Source of the DNA: Phascolarctobacterium sp. ET69
GTDB taxonomy: Bacteria; Bacillota; Negativicutes; Acidaminococcales; Acidaminococcaceae
Direction: 5' to 3'
DNA length: 64,000 bases
NCBI RefSeq assembly: GCF_023336935.1
Contig: NZ_JAMBLR010000001.1
Span: forward strand, 310,001 to 374,000
The translations under genes were made by a program, and so were the position numbers. Below the pieces are notes generated by a model that had not been told where the DNA came from, ran no database searches, and saw nothing but the letters and a program-made list of their open reading frames with translations. Numbering within the stretch: the first letter of the stretch is position 1; every line of letters begins with the position of its first letter. Shown piece after piece: positions 44,414-52,801 of the stretch.

Positions 44414-45958
44414 TTATTTTGCGTAGTCAACTGCGCGCGTTTCGCGGATGATAACTACTTTTATCTGGCCGGGATATTCCATCTCGGCTTCAATCTTTTT
44501 GGCAACATCACGCGCCAAAAGTATTGCCGAAGCATCATCAACCTGTTCGGGTTTAACCATGATGCGGATTTCCCTGCCGGCCTGTACGGCATAACATTTT
44601 TCAACGCCATCGAACGATTCAGAAATTTCTTCCAATCGGGTCAATCGTTTCAAATAGCTTTCCAAAGTTTCCCTGCGTGCACCCGGGCGTGCTGCCGATA
44701 CGGCATCGCATGCCGAAATAAGCACTGCCTCAACGCTTTTCGGCTCGGTATCGCCATGATGGGCTGCAATAGCATTGATAACAAGGTCGGATTCACGGTA
44801 TTTCTTGGCAATTTCCACGCCAAGTTCAACATGGGAACCTTCAACTTCATGGTCAACTGCTTTGCCTATATCGTGCAAAAGGCCTGCACGTTTGGCAAGG
44901 TTAACGTCCACACCAAGTTCAGAAGCCATAATTGTTGCCAGATGGGCAACTTCAACAGAATGGTTAAGAACATTCTGGCCGTAACTTGTACGGTATTTCA
45001 AACGTCCCAAAAGTTTAACCATTTCCGGATGCAAACCGTGCACCCCAACCGAGAACATAGCCTGTTCACCGGCTTCTTTAATTCTCTGTTCAACTTCTTT
45101 TTGTGCTTTCTCTACCATTTCTTCAATGCGGGACGGATGAATACGCCCGTCATTGATGAGTTTTTCAAGAGCTATACGTGCAACTTCACGCCTTACAGGG
45201 TCAAACCCCGAAATAATAACCGCTTCCGGAGTATCGTCTATAATAAGATCTATGCCTGTCAGTGTTTCCAATGTTCTGATGTTTCTGCCCTCGCGGCCGA
45301 TAATGCGGCCTTTCATTTCATCATTCGGCAGTGCCACAACAGAAACAGTGGTTTCGGCAACATGGTCTGCGGCACAGCGCTGAATAGCAAGGGAAATGAT
45401 TTCACGGGCTTTTCTGTCCGCTTCATCTTTAGCCTGCTGTTCAAGCTCTTTAATCATCATTGCAGATTCATGCTTAACTTCTTCTTCCACAGACAACAGC
45501 AATTCTTTTTTTGCATCTTCGGTTGACAAACCGGATAATCTTTCCAGTTCACCCAATTGTTTCTGGTATAACTCGTCCACCTTGGCCTGGCTTTCGTTAA
45601 GTTTGGTTTCTTTTAAAGCCAGATGTTCCTCTTTTTTCTCAAAGGAATCAATTTTTCTGTCAAGGTTTTCTTCTTTTTGCAGGAGTCTGCGCTCCTGACG
45701 CTGCAAATCGCTGCGGCGTTCTTTATTTTCACGTTCCATTTCGCTGCGCATACGATGGATTTCTTCTTTAGCTTCCATCAGCGCTTCTTTGCGTTTGGTT
45801 TCACCGGCCTGCTCGGCATCCTGAATAATGCGGATAGCAGTTTCTTCGGCAGTGGCTATTTTGCTTTCGGCAACATTTTTGCGGACAAAATAACCGACAA
45901 TGCCGCCTGCCGCACCAGCACCGGCTATTGTAATGAACAACTCTAAAATGGTACTCAC
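44414..45958 (-). CDS. rny: Ribonuclease Y
   Basis: RNase Y is the membrane-anchored endonuclease that starts mRNA decay in Firmicutes. It has an N-terminal membrane helix, a long coiled coil (~30-200), a KH domain ([15 protein letters not shown]) and an HD domain ([12 protein letters not shown]). The start is odd: the outermost GTG at 45958 directly abuts AAGGAG, too close to use. ATT at 45949 is 8 nt after the GGAGG core, and TTG at 45940 is 17 nt away. I give the outermost limit; the true start is unresolved. Confidence 0.95.
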   Translation of the reverse strand: MSTILELFITIAGAGAAGGIVGYFVRKNVAESKIATAEETAIRIIQDAEQAGETKRKEALMEAKEEIHRMRSEMERENKERRSDLQRQERRLLQKEENLDRKIDSFEKKEEHLALKETKLNESQAKVDELYQKQLGELERLSGLSTEDAKKELLLSVEEEVKHESAMMIKELEQQAKDEADRKAREIISLAIQRCAADHVAETTVSVVALPNDEMKGRIIGREGRNIRTLETLTGIDLIIDDTPEAVIISGFDPVRREVARIALEKLINDGRIHPSRIEEMVEKAQKEVEQRIKEAGEQAMFSVGVHGLHPEMVKLLGRLKYRTSYGQNVLNHSVEVAHLATIMASELGVDVNLAKRAGLLHDIGKAVDHEVEGSHVELGVEIAKKYRESDLVINAIAAHHGDTEPKSVEAVLISACDAVSAARPGARRETLESYLKRLTRLEEISESFDGVEKCYAVQAGREIRIMVKPEQVDDASAILLARDVAKKIEAEMEYPGQIKVVIIRETRAVDYAK

Positions 45959-45975
45959 CTCCTTAGTAAAATTCT

Positions 45976-46006
45976 AAAAAAAATGAGGCAACCTGCTAGT
46001 CGCCTC
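45976..46006 (-). terminator. Terminator-like hairpin in the rny leader (attenuator candidate)
   Basis: On the minus strand a 9-bp stem GAGGCGACT/GGTTGCCTC (45985-46006, two G-U) with a tetraloop is followed by ATTTTTTTT. It lies between the rny promoter and the rny ribosome site, so it would stop rny transcripts unless bypassed. Confidence 0.75.
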
Positions 46007-46046
46007 GTGGTTAACATTGAATCTCTTAACACGATTGGATAATATA

Positions 46047-46075
46047 ATTTTAAATGGATTTTAACTAAAAGTCAA
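46047..46075 (-). promoter_or_regulatory. Promoter of rny
   Basis: On the minus strand TTGACT (46070-46075) and TAAAAT (46047-46052) are 17 bp apart, just after the recX stop. The transcript would begin near 46040 and carry the hairpin at 45985-46006. Confidence 0.68.
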
Positions 46076-46085
46076 GTTTGTATCA

Positions 46086-46604
46086 CTAATCATAATTATC
46101 CACACCGGAATAACTTATTTTTTCTGCAATAGTTTTCTTTATCAAATCAACAGAAAAACCTCTTGCAAATAAAAACCTTCCTAATCCGGCTTTAACTTTC
46201 ATCGCGTCTTCAAAACTGTTTATTTTTTTCTTTTTTATGTAGCTGTCGGCAGCAGCGCAGCAGCGCTCAATTTCAACATCTGCTTCAACAAGTCCGGCAA
46301 CTTCGTTAATTATTTCGTCATCAACACTGCGTTTCTGCAAAGTATTTTTTAAATAACCTTTGCCGTAATATTTTTTGGCAAGCCAGCTGTCATAAACGCG
46401 CAGTGCATAGCGTTTTTCATCCAAAAAACCATATCCGCACAGCTTATCAGTTACAGCTTTAATATCGGCATCCGATACGGAACACTTTTTTAATTTTGCC
46501 TGCATTTCCGCTATGCTGTAATCACGGTAATTTAAAAGCGTCAGCGCGTAATTATAAGCATCCTTTTCGTTATCAAAGGTTTTATTATTCTTCCTGCGCA
46601 GCAC
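46086..46604 (-). CDS. recX: Regulatory protein RecX
   Basis: RecX binds RecA filaments and tempers recombination. The ~172-residue protein is made of three-helix repeats typical of the family: [39 protein letters not shown] and [14 protein letters not shown]. The start lies inside recA: GTG 46604 has GAAGGTG 9 nt upstream; GTG 46616 is also possible. It overlaps the recA end by about 20 nt, which ensures joint translation. Confidence 0.92.
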   Translation of the reverse strand: MLRRKNNKTFDNEKDAYNYALTLLNYRDYSIAEMQAKLKKCSVSDADIKAVTDKLCGYGFLDEKRYALRVYDSWLAKKYYGKGYLKNTLQKRSVDDEIINEVAGLVEADVEIERCCAAADSYIKKKKINSFEDAMKVKAGLGRFLFARGFSVDLIKKTIAEKISYSGVDNYD

Positions 46605-47628
46605 TTTCGGTTTCACCTTCGGGGGCAGCCTGTTTAATGGTCATGGCACGGATTTTATTTTCTATCTCCTGCAAAAGTTCAGGGTTATCCTTCAGATATT
46701 CTTTGGCTTTTTCCTTACCCTGCCCTAAACGTACATCACCGTATGAATACCATGCGCCGCTCTTGGTAATTAATTCAAGCTCAACGCCAAGGTCAACAAT
46801 GCAGCCTTCATGAGAAATGCCTTCTCCGTACATAATGTCGAATTCAGCCTGTTTAAACGGAGGCGCCACTTTGTTTTTAACAATTTTAACGCGGGTACGA
46901 CTGCCAATCATATCGTTGCCGTTTTTCAATGTTTCAACACGGCGCACGTCCATGCGCACGGTTGCATAAAACTTTAAAGCACGGCCGCCAGTAGTGGTTT
47001 CCGGGTTGCCAAACATAACGCCTACTTTTTCGCGGATTTGGTTAATAAATACGGTTGCACATTTGGATTTTGCAATTAAGCCGGTCAGTTTGCGCAGTGC
47101 CTGGCTCATCAGGCGCGCCTGCAAGCCAACGTGGGAATCGCCCATCTCGCCTTCAATTTCCGCGCGGGGAACAAGCGCTGCAACAGAGTCTATAACGATA
47201 ATGTCGATAGCGCCGCTGCGTACCAGAGCATCGGCAATTTCCAGTGCCTGTTCGCCGTTATCAGGCTGGGAAATCAAAAGATTGTCAACATCTACGCCAA
47301 GGCGGCGGGCATATTCCGGGTCAAGTGCATGTTCGGCATCAATAAAAGCCGCATAACCGCCGAGTTTTTGCGCTTCGGCAATCATATGCAGGGCAACAGT
47401 CGTTTTACCAGAAGATTCAGGGCCGTAAATTTCTATAACCCTTCCTCTCGGTATGCCGCCAACGCCCAAAGCAATATCAAGCGACAAAGCACCGGTCGGA
47501 ATAACTTCTATATTCATTTTGCTGCTTGCTTCGCCAAGTTTCATAATGGAACCTTTGCCGAAATCTTTTTCAATCTGGCGCATGGCAAGGTCAAGCGCTT
47601 TCATTTTATCTATGTTTTCAGATGCCAT
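46585..47628 (-). CDS. recA: Recombinase RecA
   Basis: RecA drives strand exchange and LexA self-cleavage. Walker A is [14 protein letters not shown], loop L2 carries the family [19 protein letters not shown] pattern, and the MAW-type hexamer region is present. I chose ATG 47628 (MASENIDKM), 8 nt after GGAGG. A frame extending to 47676 begins inside the promoter and is not used. The promoter carries a LexA box. Confidence 0.98.
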   Translation of the reverse strand: MASENIDKMKALDLAMRQIEKDFGKGSIMKLGEASSKMNIEVIPTGALSLDIALGVGGIPRGRVIEIYGPESSGKTTVALHMIAEAQKLGGYAAFIDAEHALDPEYARRLGVDVDNLLISQPDNGEQALEIADALVRSGAIDIIVIDSVAALVPRAEIEGEMGDSHVGLQARLMSQALRKLTGLIAKSKCATVFINQIREKVGVMFGNPETTTGGRALKFYATVRMDVRRVETLKNGNDMIGSRTRVKIVKNKVAPPFKQAEFDIMYGEGISHEGCIVDLGVELELITKSGAWYSYGDVRLGQGKEKAKEYLKDNPELLQEIENKIRAMTIKQAAPEGETESAAQEE

Positions 47629-47667
47629 AAATTTTACCTCCACCGTTGTATCTGCTCTTCTAAAAAC

Positions 47668-47696
47668 ATTATACAAACAGTTGTTTGCTTTGTCAA
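47668..47696 (-). promoter_or_regulatory. Consensus recA promoter with LexA box in the spacer
   Basis: On the minus strand TTGACA (47691-47696), a 17-bp spacer and TATAAT (47668-47673) form a perfect promoter. The spacer ends in CAAAC-AACT-GTTTG (47674-47687), a perfect dyad touching the -10. Bound LexA would block RNA polymerase. Confidence 0.88.
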
Positions 47697-47702
47697 GCAG
47701 TT

Positions 47703-48557
47703 TTAATTTGTTTTAAGCTGCTTCAGTTCTTCACTACTGAAATGATATACCTTGTTGCAATACTGGCAATGCACTTCCGTATCAGGCTGCTCTGTCAGAT
47801 AATCAATATCATCCTTGCTTAAAGCCGCAAGCATGTTCAGTATTTTATCTTTAGAACACCCGCAGGAAAACTTAACGGGCATGCTTTCTTTTATATCAAA
47901 TTCCAGTCCTCTGGCAAGCACTTCAATAATTTTTTCGGGCGTATAGCCAAGTTCCAGCAACTGCGTTACATAGGGCGTAACGGCTACATTATTGCCCAGT
48001 TTTTCCAGCACTTCTTCATCGCAGCCGGGCATAGCCTGAATAAAATAACCGCCTGCGGCAAGCACTTTACCTTCCTTGTCAACCAGTACGCCAAGCGCAA
48101 CCGATGATGGAGTCTGCTCGGACATATAAAGATAATTGGTAATATCGGTTGCAATTTCACCGTCGGCAAGTTCTGCATGCCCTGTAAACGATTCACCGTT
48201 CTGCAGATAACGGGTAAGGGTAATTGTGCCCTGCCCAAGCGCGCCGCCGATATCGAGCTTGCCGTTTTTTAAAGGCATAAACACATCCGGCTCGCCAACA
48301 TATCCGCGCACGGAAGTTCCCTGCGCTTCGGCGACAACCTCTCCTAGCGGTCCGTCGCCTTTAAGTTTTAAAAGAATACGTTCGCCGTCTTTCATTGTTG
48401 CGGCAAGCATTAAAGCACCGCTCATGGCTCTGCCGAGCGCGGCCGTTGCCAAATGGCTTGTATGATGGCGGTCAGCAGCTTCCTGCACCAGATTTTTGGT
48501 TGTAATGGCGTAAATGCGCACGCCTTCCGCCGTAGCAATAGTTAAAGTATCTTCCAT
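47703..48557 (-). CDS. hslO: Redox-regulated chaperone Hsp33
   Basis: Hsp33 is switched on by oxidation. The N-terminal substrate domain ([33 protein letters not shown]) is typical, and the C-terminal zinc switch has CGCSKDK and CQYCNK cysteines. The length of 284 is normal. It follows ribH by 9 nt with a GAGG site and no terminator between, so it appears to be the last gene of the riboflavin operon. Confidence 0.96.
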   Translation of the reverse strand: MEDTLTIATAEGVRIYAITTKNLVQEAADRHHTSHLATAALGRAMSGALMLAATMKDGERILLKLKGDGPLGEVVAEAQGTSVRGYVGEPDVFMPLKNGKLDIGGALGQGTITLTRYLQNGESFTGHAELADGEIATDITNYLYMSEQTPSSVALGVLVDKEGKVLAAGGYFIQAMPGCDEEVLEKLGNNVAVTPYVTQLLELGYTPEKIIEVLARGLEFDIKESMPVKFSCGCSKDKILNMLAALSKDDIDYLTEQPDTEVHCQYCNKVYHFSSEELKQLKTN

Positions 48558-48566
48558 AAAAACCTC

Positions 48567-49028
48567 TTACATTTCACGCATTAAATTTACCATTTCAATA
48601 GCGCACATTGCCGCATCAGTACCTTTGTTGCCTGCTTTGGTGCCTGCACGTTCAACAGCCTGTTCAATATTATCGGTTGTTAAAACGCCGAAAGCAACCG
48701 GTACGCCGGTTTCAAGGCTTACATGGGCAATGCCTTTGGAGGCTTCTGCGCATACATAATCAAAATGCGGCGTTGCTCCGCGGATTACAGCGCCAACGCA
48801 TACAACGGCATCATATTTGCCGCTTTTGGCAAGTTTTTGCGCAGCCAGCGGAATTTCAAACGCGCCGGGAACCCATACAAGCGTTAAATCTTCGCCTTCT
48901 GCCCCATGGCGAAGCAGGCAGTCTTCCGCGCCGCCGATAAGTTTGCTGGTAATAAATTCGTTAAAACGGGATGCTACAATAGCAACTTTCATGCCTTTTG
49001 CTGTTAATTTGCCTTCTAAAACTTTCAT
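48567..49028 (-). CDS. ribH: 6,7-dimethyl-8-ribityllumazine synthase
   Basis: RibH condenses the ribitylamino-uracil with dihydroxybutanone phosphate to make lumazine. Motifs: [46 protein letters not shown] chose ATG 49028, 7 nt after GGAGG; ATG 49034 is too close to the site. Confidence 0.97.
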   Translation of the reverse strand: MKVLEGKLTAKGMKVAIVASRFNEFITSKLIGGAEDCLLRHGAEGEDLTLVWVPGAFEIPLAAQKLAKSGKYDAVVCVGAVIRGATPHFDYVCAEASKGIAHVSLETGVPVAFGVLTTDNIEQAVERAGTKAGNKGTDAAMCAIEMVNLMREM

Positions 49029-49042
49029 TTTCATTCCTCCAA

Positions 49043-50251
49043 TTATTTTTCGTGTAATTTGTGTCCCATTTTTTCTTCTTTAACATCAAGATAATGTTCG
49101 TTATAGCAGTTTGCCTCCATAATGATGGGCACCCTGCCGGTAACGGTAATGCCGTAGCCTGTAAGCCCTGCGCGTTTGGCCGGGTTATTGGTAATCAGGC
49201 GGATTGTTGAAAGCCCCAAATCGGCAAGAATCTGTGCGCCGATACCGTAATCACGCAAATCGGGTGCAAAGCCGAGTTTTATGTTTGCTTCAACGGTATC
49301 AAGCCCCTGGTCCTGCAAGGCATAAGCACGTATTTTATTGGCAAGGCCAATTCCGCGCCCTTCCTGACGCATATAAACAACTACGCCGCAGCCTTCTTTT
49401 TCAATCATTTTCAATGCGGTTGCCAGCTGGTCGCCGCAGTCGCAGCGCAGCGAACCAAGCGCATCGCCTGTAAGACATTCGGAATGTACGCGTACCATAA
49501 CATCCTTTTTACCGGCAATATCGCCCTTTACAATGGCAACATGGCACTGGCTGTCAAGGTCATTTTCATAAGCGATAATGCGGAAATTGCCGTATTTGCT
49601 CGGCAGTGCTGCTTCCGCTACGCGGTGAACCATTTTTTCGTGCTTTTTACGGTAAGCAACAAGCGCGGCAACGGTTATAAATACCAGATTATGTTTTTTG
49701 GCAAATTCAATAAGCTCCGGAGTGCGTGCCATATTGCCGTCGTCGCTCATAATTTCGCAGCAAATGCCAACAGGTGTCAGTCCTGCCAAACGGCATAAAT
49801 CAGTAGTTGCTTCGGTGTGCCCGGTACGCCTTAAAACGCCGCCGTTTCTGCTGCGGAGCGGAAATACATGCCCCGGGCGGCGGAAATCCTGCGGCTGAGA
49901 AGCAGGGTCGGCGCATTTGCGCATGGTATAGGCGCGTTCATAGGCAGAAATACCGGTAGTGGTGTCAACATGGTCGATAGAAACCGAAAAAGCCGTTTCG
50001 TGGTTATCGGTATTATTGGCAACCATTGCGCCGAACTGCAGTTTATCCATAATCTGCGGGTCGGCAGGCATGCAAATCAATCCGCGGGCGTATTTTGCCA
50101 TAAAGTTTACGTCGTCGCCGGTGCAAAACTGCGCTGCCATAATAAGGTCGCCTTCATTTTCGCGGTCTTCGTCGTCCGTAACCAAAACCATTTTGCCGTT
50201 TTTTATGGCTTCAATGGCTTCTTCAACAGTATTAAACTTAAAATTATCCAT
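49043..50251 (-). CDS. ribBA: Bifunctional DHBP synthase / GTP cyclohydrolase II
   Basis: The N-terminal RibB domain (~1-200; [37 protein letters not shown]) makes dihydroxybutanone phosphate from ribulose 5-phosphate. The C-terminal RibA domain (~205-402; [20 protein letters not shown] with zinc cysteines, [13 protein letters not shown]) opens the imidazole ring of GTP. The fusion is usual in Firmicutes. It lies between ribE and ribH. Confidence 0.97.
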   Translation of the reverse strand: MDNFKFNTVEEAIEAIKNGKMVLVTDDEDRENEGDLIMAAQFCTGDDVNFMAKYARGLICMPADPQIMDKLQFGAMVANNTDNHETAFSVSIDHVDTTTGISAYERAYTMRKCADPASQPQDFRRPGHVFPLRSRNGGVLRRTGHTEATTDLCRLAGLTPVGICCEIMSDDGNMARTPELIEFAKKHNLVFITVAALVAYRKKHEKMVHRVAEAALPSKYGNFRIIAYENDLDSQCHVAIVKGDIAGKKDVMVRVHSECLTGDALGSLRCDCGDQLATALKMIEKEGCGVVVYMRQEGRGIGLANKIRAYALQDQGLDTVEANIKLGFAPDLRDYGIGAQILADLGLSTIRLITNNPAKRAGLTGYGITVTGRVPIIMEANCYNEHYLDVKEEKMGHKLHEK

Positions 50252-50263
50252 AATTGCCTCCTT

Positions 50264-50920
50264 TTATATAAAACCATTTTCAAAAAGAAGTGATTTTGTT
50301 AAAGTATTTTTATTTTCCGCATCGGCGGATGTTTTAAAATTAAGCAGATGTTCGACATATTTGCCGATAATATCTGTTTCCAGGTTTACTTCATCGCCGG
50401 GCTTTTTAAAGCCGAGCGTTGTTTCTTTGGCGGTATGCGGAATAAGCGATACGTTGAAACCGCTGCCAGTAACTTCCGTTACGGTAAGGCTGATGCCGTC
50501 AATAGCAATGCTGCCTTTTTTTATTATATATTTTAAAAGCTGCGGCGGTGTTTTAACGGTTACAATTTCGGCAATGCCCTCTGCCTTTTTGGACGTAATA
50601 ACGCCAATACCTTCAACATGGCCGCTTACGATATGCCCGTCAAGCCCGTCACTTAGTTTTAAAGTGCGTTCAAGATTTACCTTATCGCCGCTTTTTAAAT
50701 TGCGCAGATTAGTAAGTTTAACCGTTTCCGGCATAACATCGGCAGTAAAGGCGCTGCCGATGATTTTTACTACCGTAAGGCAGGCACCGTTAACGGCAAT
50801 GCTGTCTCCGATTTTAAGGTTCTCCAAAACCTTCTGTGCTTTTACAGTAATATTATAACTTTGTTTAAGCGGTTTTAACTCCGTTACAGTGCCAAGTTCC
50901 GCTACAAGTCCTGTAAACAT
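50264..50920 (-). CDS. ribE: Riboflavin synthase alpha subunit
   Basis: RibE dismutates two lumazines to riboflavin. The protein has two tandem lumazine-binding barrels: GDSIAVNGACLTV in the first and GSIAIDGISLTV in the second, after the standard start MFTGLVAELG. ATG 50920 directly follows the ribD stop; a GTG three codons earlier is also in frame. GGAG lies about 10 nt upstream. Confidence 0.96.
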   Translation of the reverse strand: MFTGLVAELGTVTELKPLKQSYNITVKAQKVLENLKIGDSIAVNGACLTVVKIIGSAFTADVMPETVKLTNLRNLKSGDKVNLERTLKLSDGLDGHIVSGHVEGIGVITSKKAEGIAEIVTVKTPPQLLKYIIKKGSIAIDGISLTVTEVTGSGFNVSLIPHTAKETTLGFKKPGDEVNLETDIIGKYVEHLLNFKTSADAENKNTLTKSLLFENGFI

Positions 50921-50921
50921 G

Positions 50922-52016
50922 TCAGTCACGCTCCGTTCTGCCGGTAATTAAAAGGTCGCATCCGAGCTCTTTATGTTCAATATCCGTAAGGCACAGCGCT
51001 TTGCCCATATCCTTACAGCCATTGCCGCCCACCGGGGAAAGGGCATTCCTGCCGCCGATAATTTTAGGGGCAATAAACGCATATACTCTTTCGGCAAATC
51101 CGGCATCCAAAAACGCACCGTGTACTTCGCTGCCGCCTTCCACAAGCAGGCTGGTAATTTCCTGCTCTGCAAGGTACTTCATTAAAGCATTAAGGTCAAG
51201 CTTGCCGTCATGCTCCGGCAATTTTATAATTTCCACATTTTTTAAAAGTTTCACCGCATTAAGGTTGGTAAGTGAAGGTTCTTCACCTACTGCGACAATC
51301 GTTCGCGCTTCACCATTTAAAATTTTGGAATTCACCGGCAGGCTGCATTTGCTGTCCAGCACAATTCTTACAGGATTTTTGCCTTCCACCATACGGGTAG
51401 TAAGTTCGCAGTCATCATGCAGAACCGTATTTTTGCCGACTATTACGGCGTCATGCGTTTTACGCAGGTAATGCGCATAAGTTCTGGCTTCCACACCGGT
51501 AATCCATTTGGAATCGCCGCCGTCGGCAGCAATTTTGCCGTCCAGAGTCATGGCATATTTAAGAGATACAAACGGCCGTTTATGGGTAATCCAAAAGAAA
51601 AACTTTTCATTTAATTTTCTCGCTTCGTCCTCGCAAATGCCGTTTACAACTTCAATACCGGCTTCACGCAAACGGTTTAAACCACGCCCTGCTACAAGCG
51701 GGTTGGGGTCTGTAACAGCGCTGACAACTTTTTTTACGCCTGCTTTAATAAGCGCTTCGCAGCATGGGCCAGTTCTTCCGTAATGCGAACATGGTTCAAG
51801 CGTAACATAAACGGTTGCGCCCTTTGCCTTATCGCCGGCCGCTGCCAGAGCATTTATTTCAGCATGTGGCTGGCCTGCTTTATGATGATAGCCTTCGCCG
51901 ACAATGTTGCCGGAACTGTCTGTAATAACGGCGCCGACCATGGGATTGGGGCTTGTATCGCCTTCCGCCATCTTTGCCAGTTCCAAAGCACGGCGCATAC
52001 ATTTAATATCGTCCAT
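50922..52016 (-). CDS. ribD: Bifunctional riboflavin deaminase-reductase RibD
   Basis: The N-terminal deaminase (~1-145) has the zinc motif HAEINAL and PCSHYGRTGPCCEAL. The C-terminal reductase (~150-364) starts VSLKYAMTLDGKIAADGGDS and has LLVEGGSEVHGAF. I chose ATG 52016 with AAGGTGAG 5 nt upstream. A frame extending to 52133 runs through the riboswitch and is not coding. It is the first gene of the riboflavin operon. Confidence 0.97.
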   Translation of the reverse strand: MDDIKCMRRALELAKMAEGDTSPNPMVGAVITDSSGNIVGEGYHHKAGQPHAEINALAAAGDKAKGATVYVTLEPCSHYGRTGPCCEALIKAGVKKVVSAVTDPNPLVAGRGLNRLREAGIEVVNGICEDEARKLNEKFFFWITHKRPFVSLKYAMTLDGKIAADGGDSKWITGVEARTYAHYLRKTHDAVIVGKNTVLHDDCELTTRMVEGKNPVRIVLDSKCSLPVNSKILNGEARTIVAVGEEPSLTNLNAVKLLKNVEIIKLPEHDGKLDLNALMKYLAEQEITSLLVEGGSEVHGAFLDAGFAERVYAFIAPKIIGGRNALSPVGGNGCKDMGKALCLTDIEHKELGCDLLITGRTERD

Positions 52017-52034
52017 TAACTCACCTTCTTTATA

Positions 52035-52068
52035 AACAAAAACAGCCAAAACCTCCGGGGTTTCAGCT
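52035..52068 (-). terminator. Terminator of the FMN riboswitch expression platform
   Basis: On the minus strand AGCTGAAACC and GGTTTTGGCT (52044-52068) form a 10-bp stem, followed by GTTTTTGTTT. It lies between the aptamer and ribD. Confidence 0.9.
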
Positions 52069-52082
52069 GTAAAAATTCTTTT

Positions 52083-52189
52083 GCCTTTTCTCATCCAGAC
52101 TTTACTGTCGGTACCGGAATTGCACCGGTTCATGCTTAACGCTCGCGGACTTTACCGCCGGTTGGGAAACTAACCCTACCCCAAAGGCC
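52083..52189 (-). ncRNA. FMN riboswitch (RFN element)
   Basis: The minus strand carries the RFN core: closing helix GCCTTT/AAAAGGC, GGGGTAGGGTTAG, CCAACCGGCGGTAAAGTCCG, GAACCGGTGCAATTCCGGTA, CCGACAGTAAAGTCTGGATG. Bound FMN would favour the downstream terminator and shut off ribD-ribE-ribBA-ribH (and probably hslO). Confidence 0.97.
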
Positions 52190-52208
52190 TGTATTAAATT
52201 ACAAAAAC

Positions 52209-52237
52209 AATATAGCACAAAACCATGCGCCCGTCAA
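52209..52237 (-). promoter_or_regulatory. Promoter of the riboflavin operon
   Basis: On the minus strand TTGACG (52232-52237), 17-bp spacer, TATATT (52209-52214). The start would fall just before the riboswitch. The -35 overlaps the stop codon of the upstream nudF gene. Confidence 0.78.
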
Positions 52238-52797
52238 ATGAAGTTTTTGTTAACTAACTGCATCATACATAAAGCACTTAAAGTCTTGGCATCAAAAATT
52301 TCTTCATCAAGCAGCATCCGGCGCACTTCTTCCGGTTTTACTGCTTCAATGTCTATAAACTCGTCTTCGTCAGTATGCTGGTCAAACTTCTTCAGGCCTC
52401 TGGCCAGATATAAATGTATTACTTCATCAGTAAAACCCGGAGTAGTTACAATGCTTGTAAGTTTCTGCCATTCGGCGGCTTCATAGCCAGTTTCTTCCGA
52501 AAGTTCGCGTTTGGCGCAATCCAGTGGATCTTCGTTGGGATGGTCTAGCTTTCCGGCAGGAAGTTCATACAAAACGCTGCCCACTGCATAACGGTATTGT
52601 TTTACAAAAATAATGCTGCCGTCGTCAAGCACCGGCACAACACATACTGCCCCCGGGTGGGCAATTATTTCGCGCGTGGTTTGCCTGCCGTTTGGCAAAG
52701 TAACGGTATCAACCATAACTTTTAAAAGGCGTCCGTCAAAGCCCTGCCTGCGGCTGACGAATTTTTCGTCCAGATTATCCTGATGAATTTTCTTCAT
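52234..52797 (-). CDS. nudF: NUDIX hydrolase, ADP-ribose pyrophosphatase type
   Basis: The protein hydrolyses ADP-ribose-like nucleoside diphosphates. The Nudix box runs from GKLDHPNED to RELSEETGYE (Gx5Ex7REUxEExGU), preceded by YELPAG. The family length of ~190 residues fits. I chose ATG 52797, next to the recN stop, with AGGGTG 5 nt upstream; a frame to 52812 overlaps recN. It appears to be the last gene of the asp23-recN run. Confidence 0.92.
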   Translation of the reverse strand: MKKIHQDNLDEKFVSRRQGFDGRLLKVMVDTVTLPNGRQTTREIIAHPGAVCVVPVLDDGSIIFVKQYRYAVGSVLYELPAGKLDHPNEDPLDCAKRELSEETGYEAAEWQKLTSIVTTPGFTDEVIHLYLARGLKKFDQHTDEDEFIDIEAVKPEEVRRMLLDEEIFDAKTLSALCMMQLVNKNFI

Positions 52798-52801
52798 AAT
52801 A

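Noticed and set aside
47629-47676. A longer RecA start at 47676
   Set aside because: The ATG overlaps the -10 element region; ATG 47628 has GGAGG and begins at the usual RecA N-terminus.
52017-52133. An N-terminal extension of RibD running back to 52133
   Set aside because: It translates the FMN riboswitch and its terminator; ATG 52016 has a good ribosome site and matches the normal RibD start.
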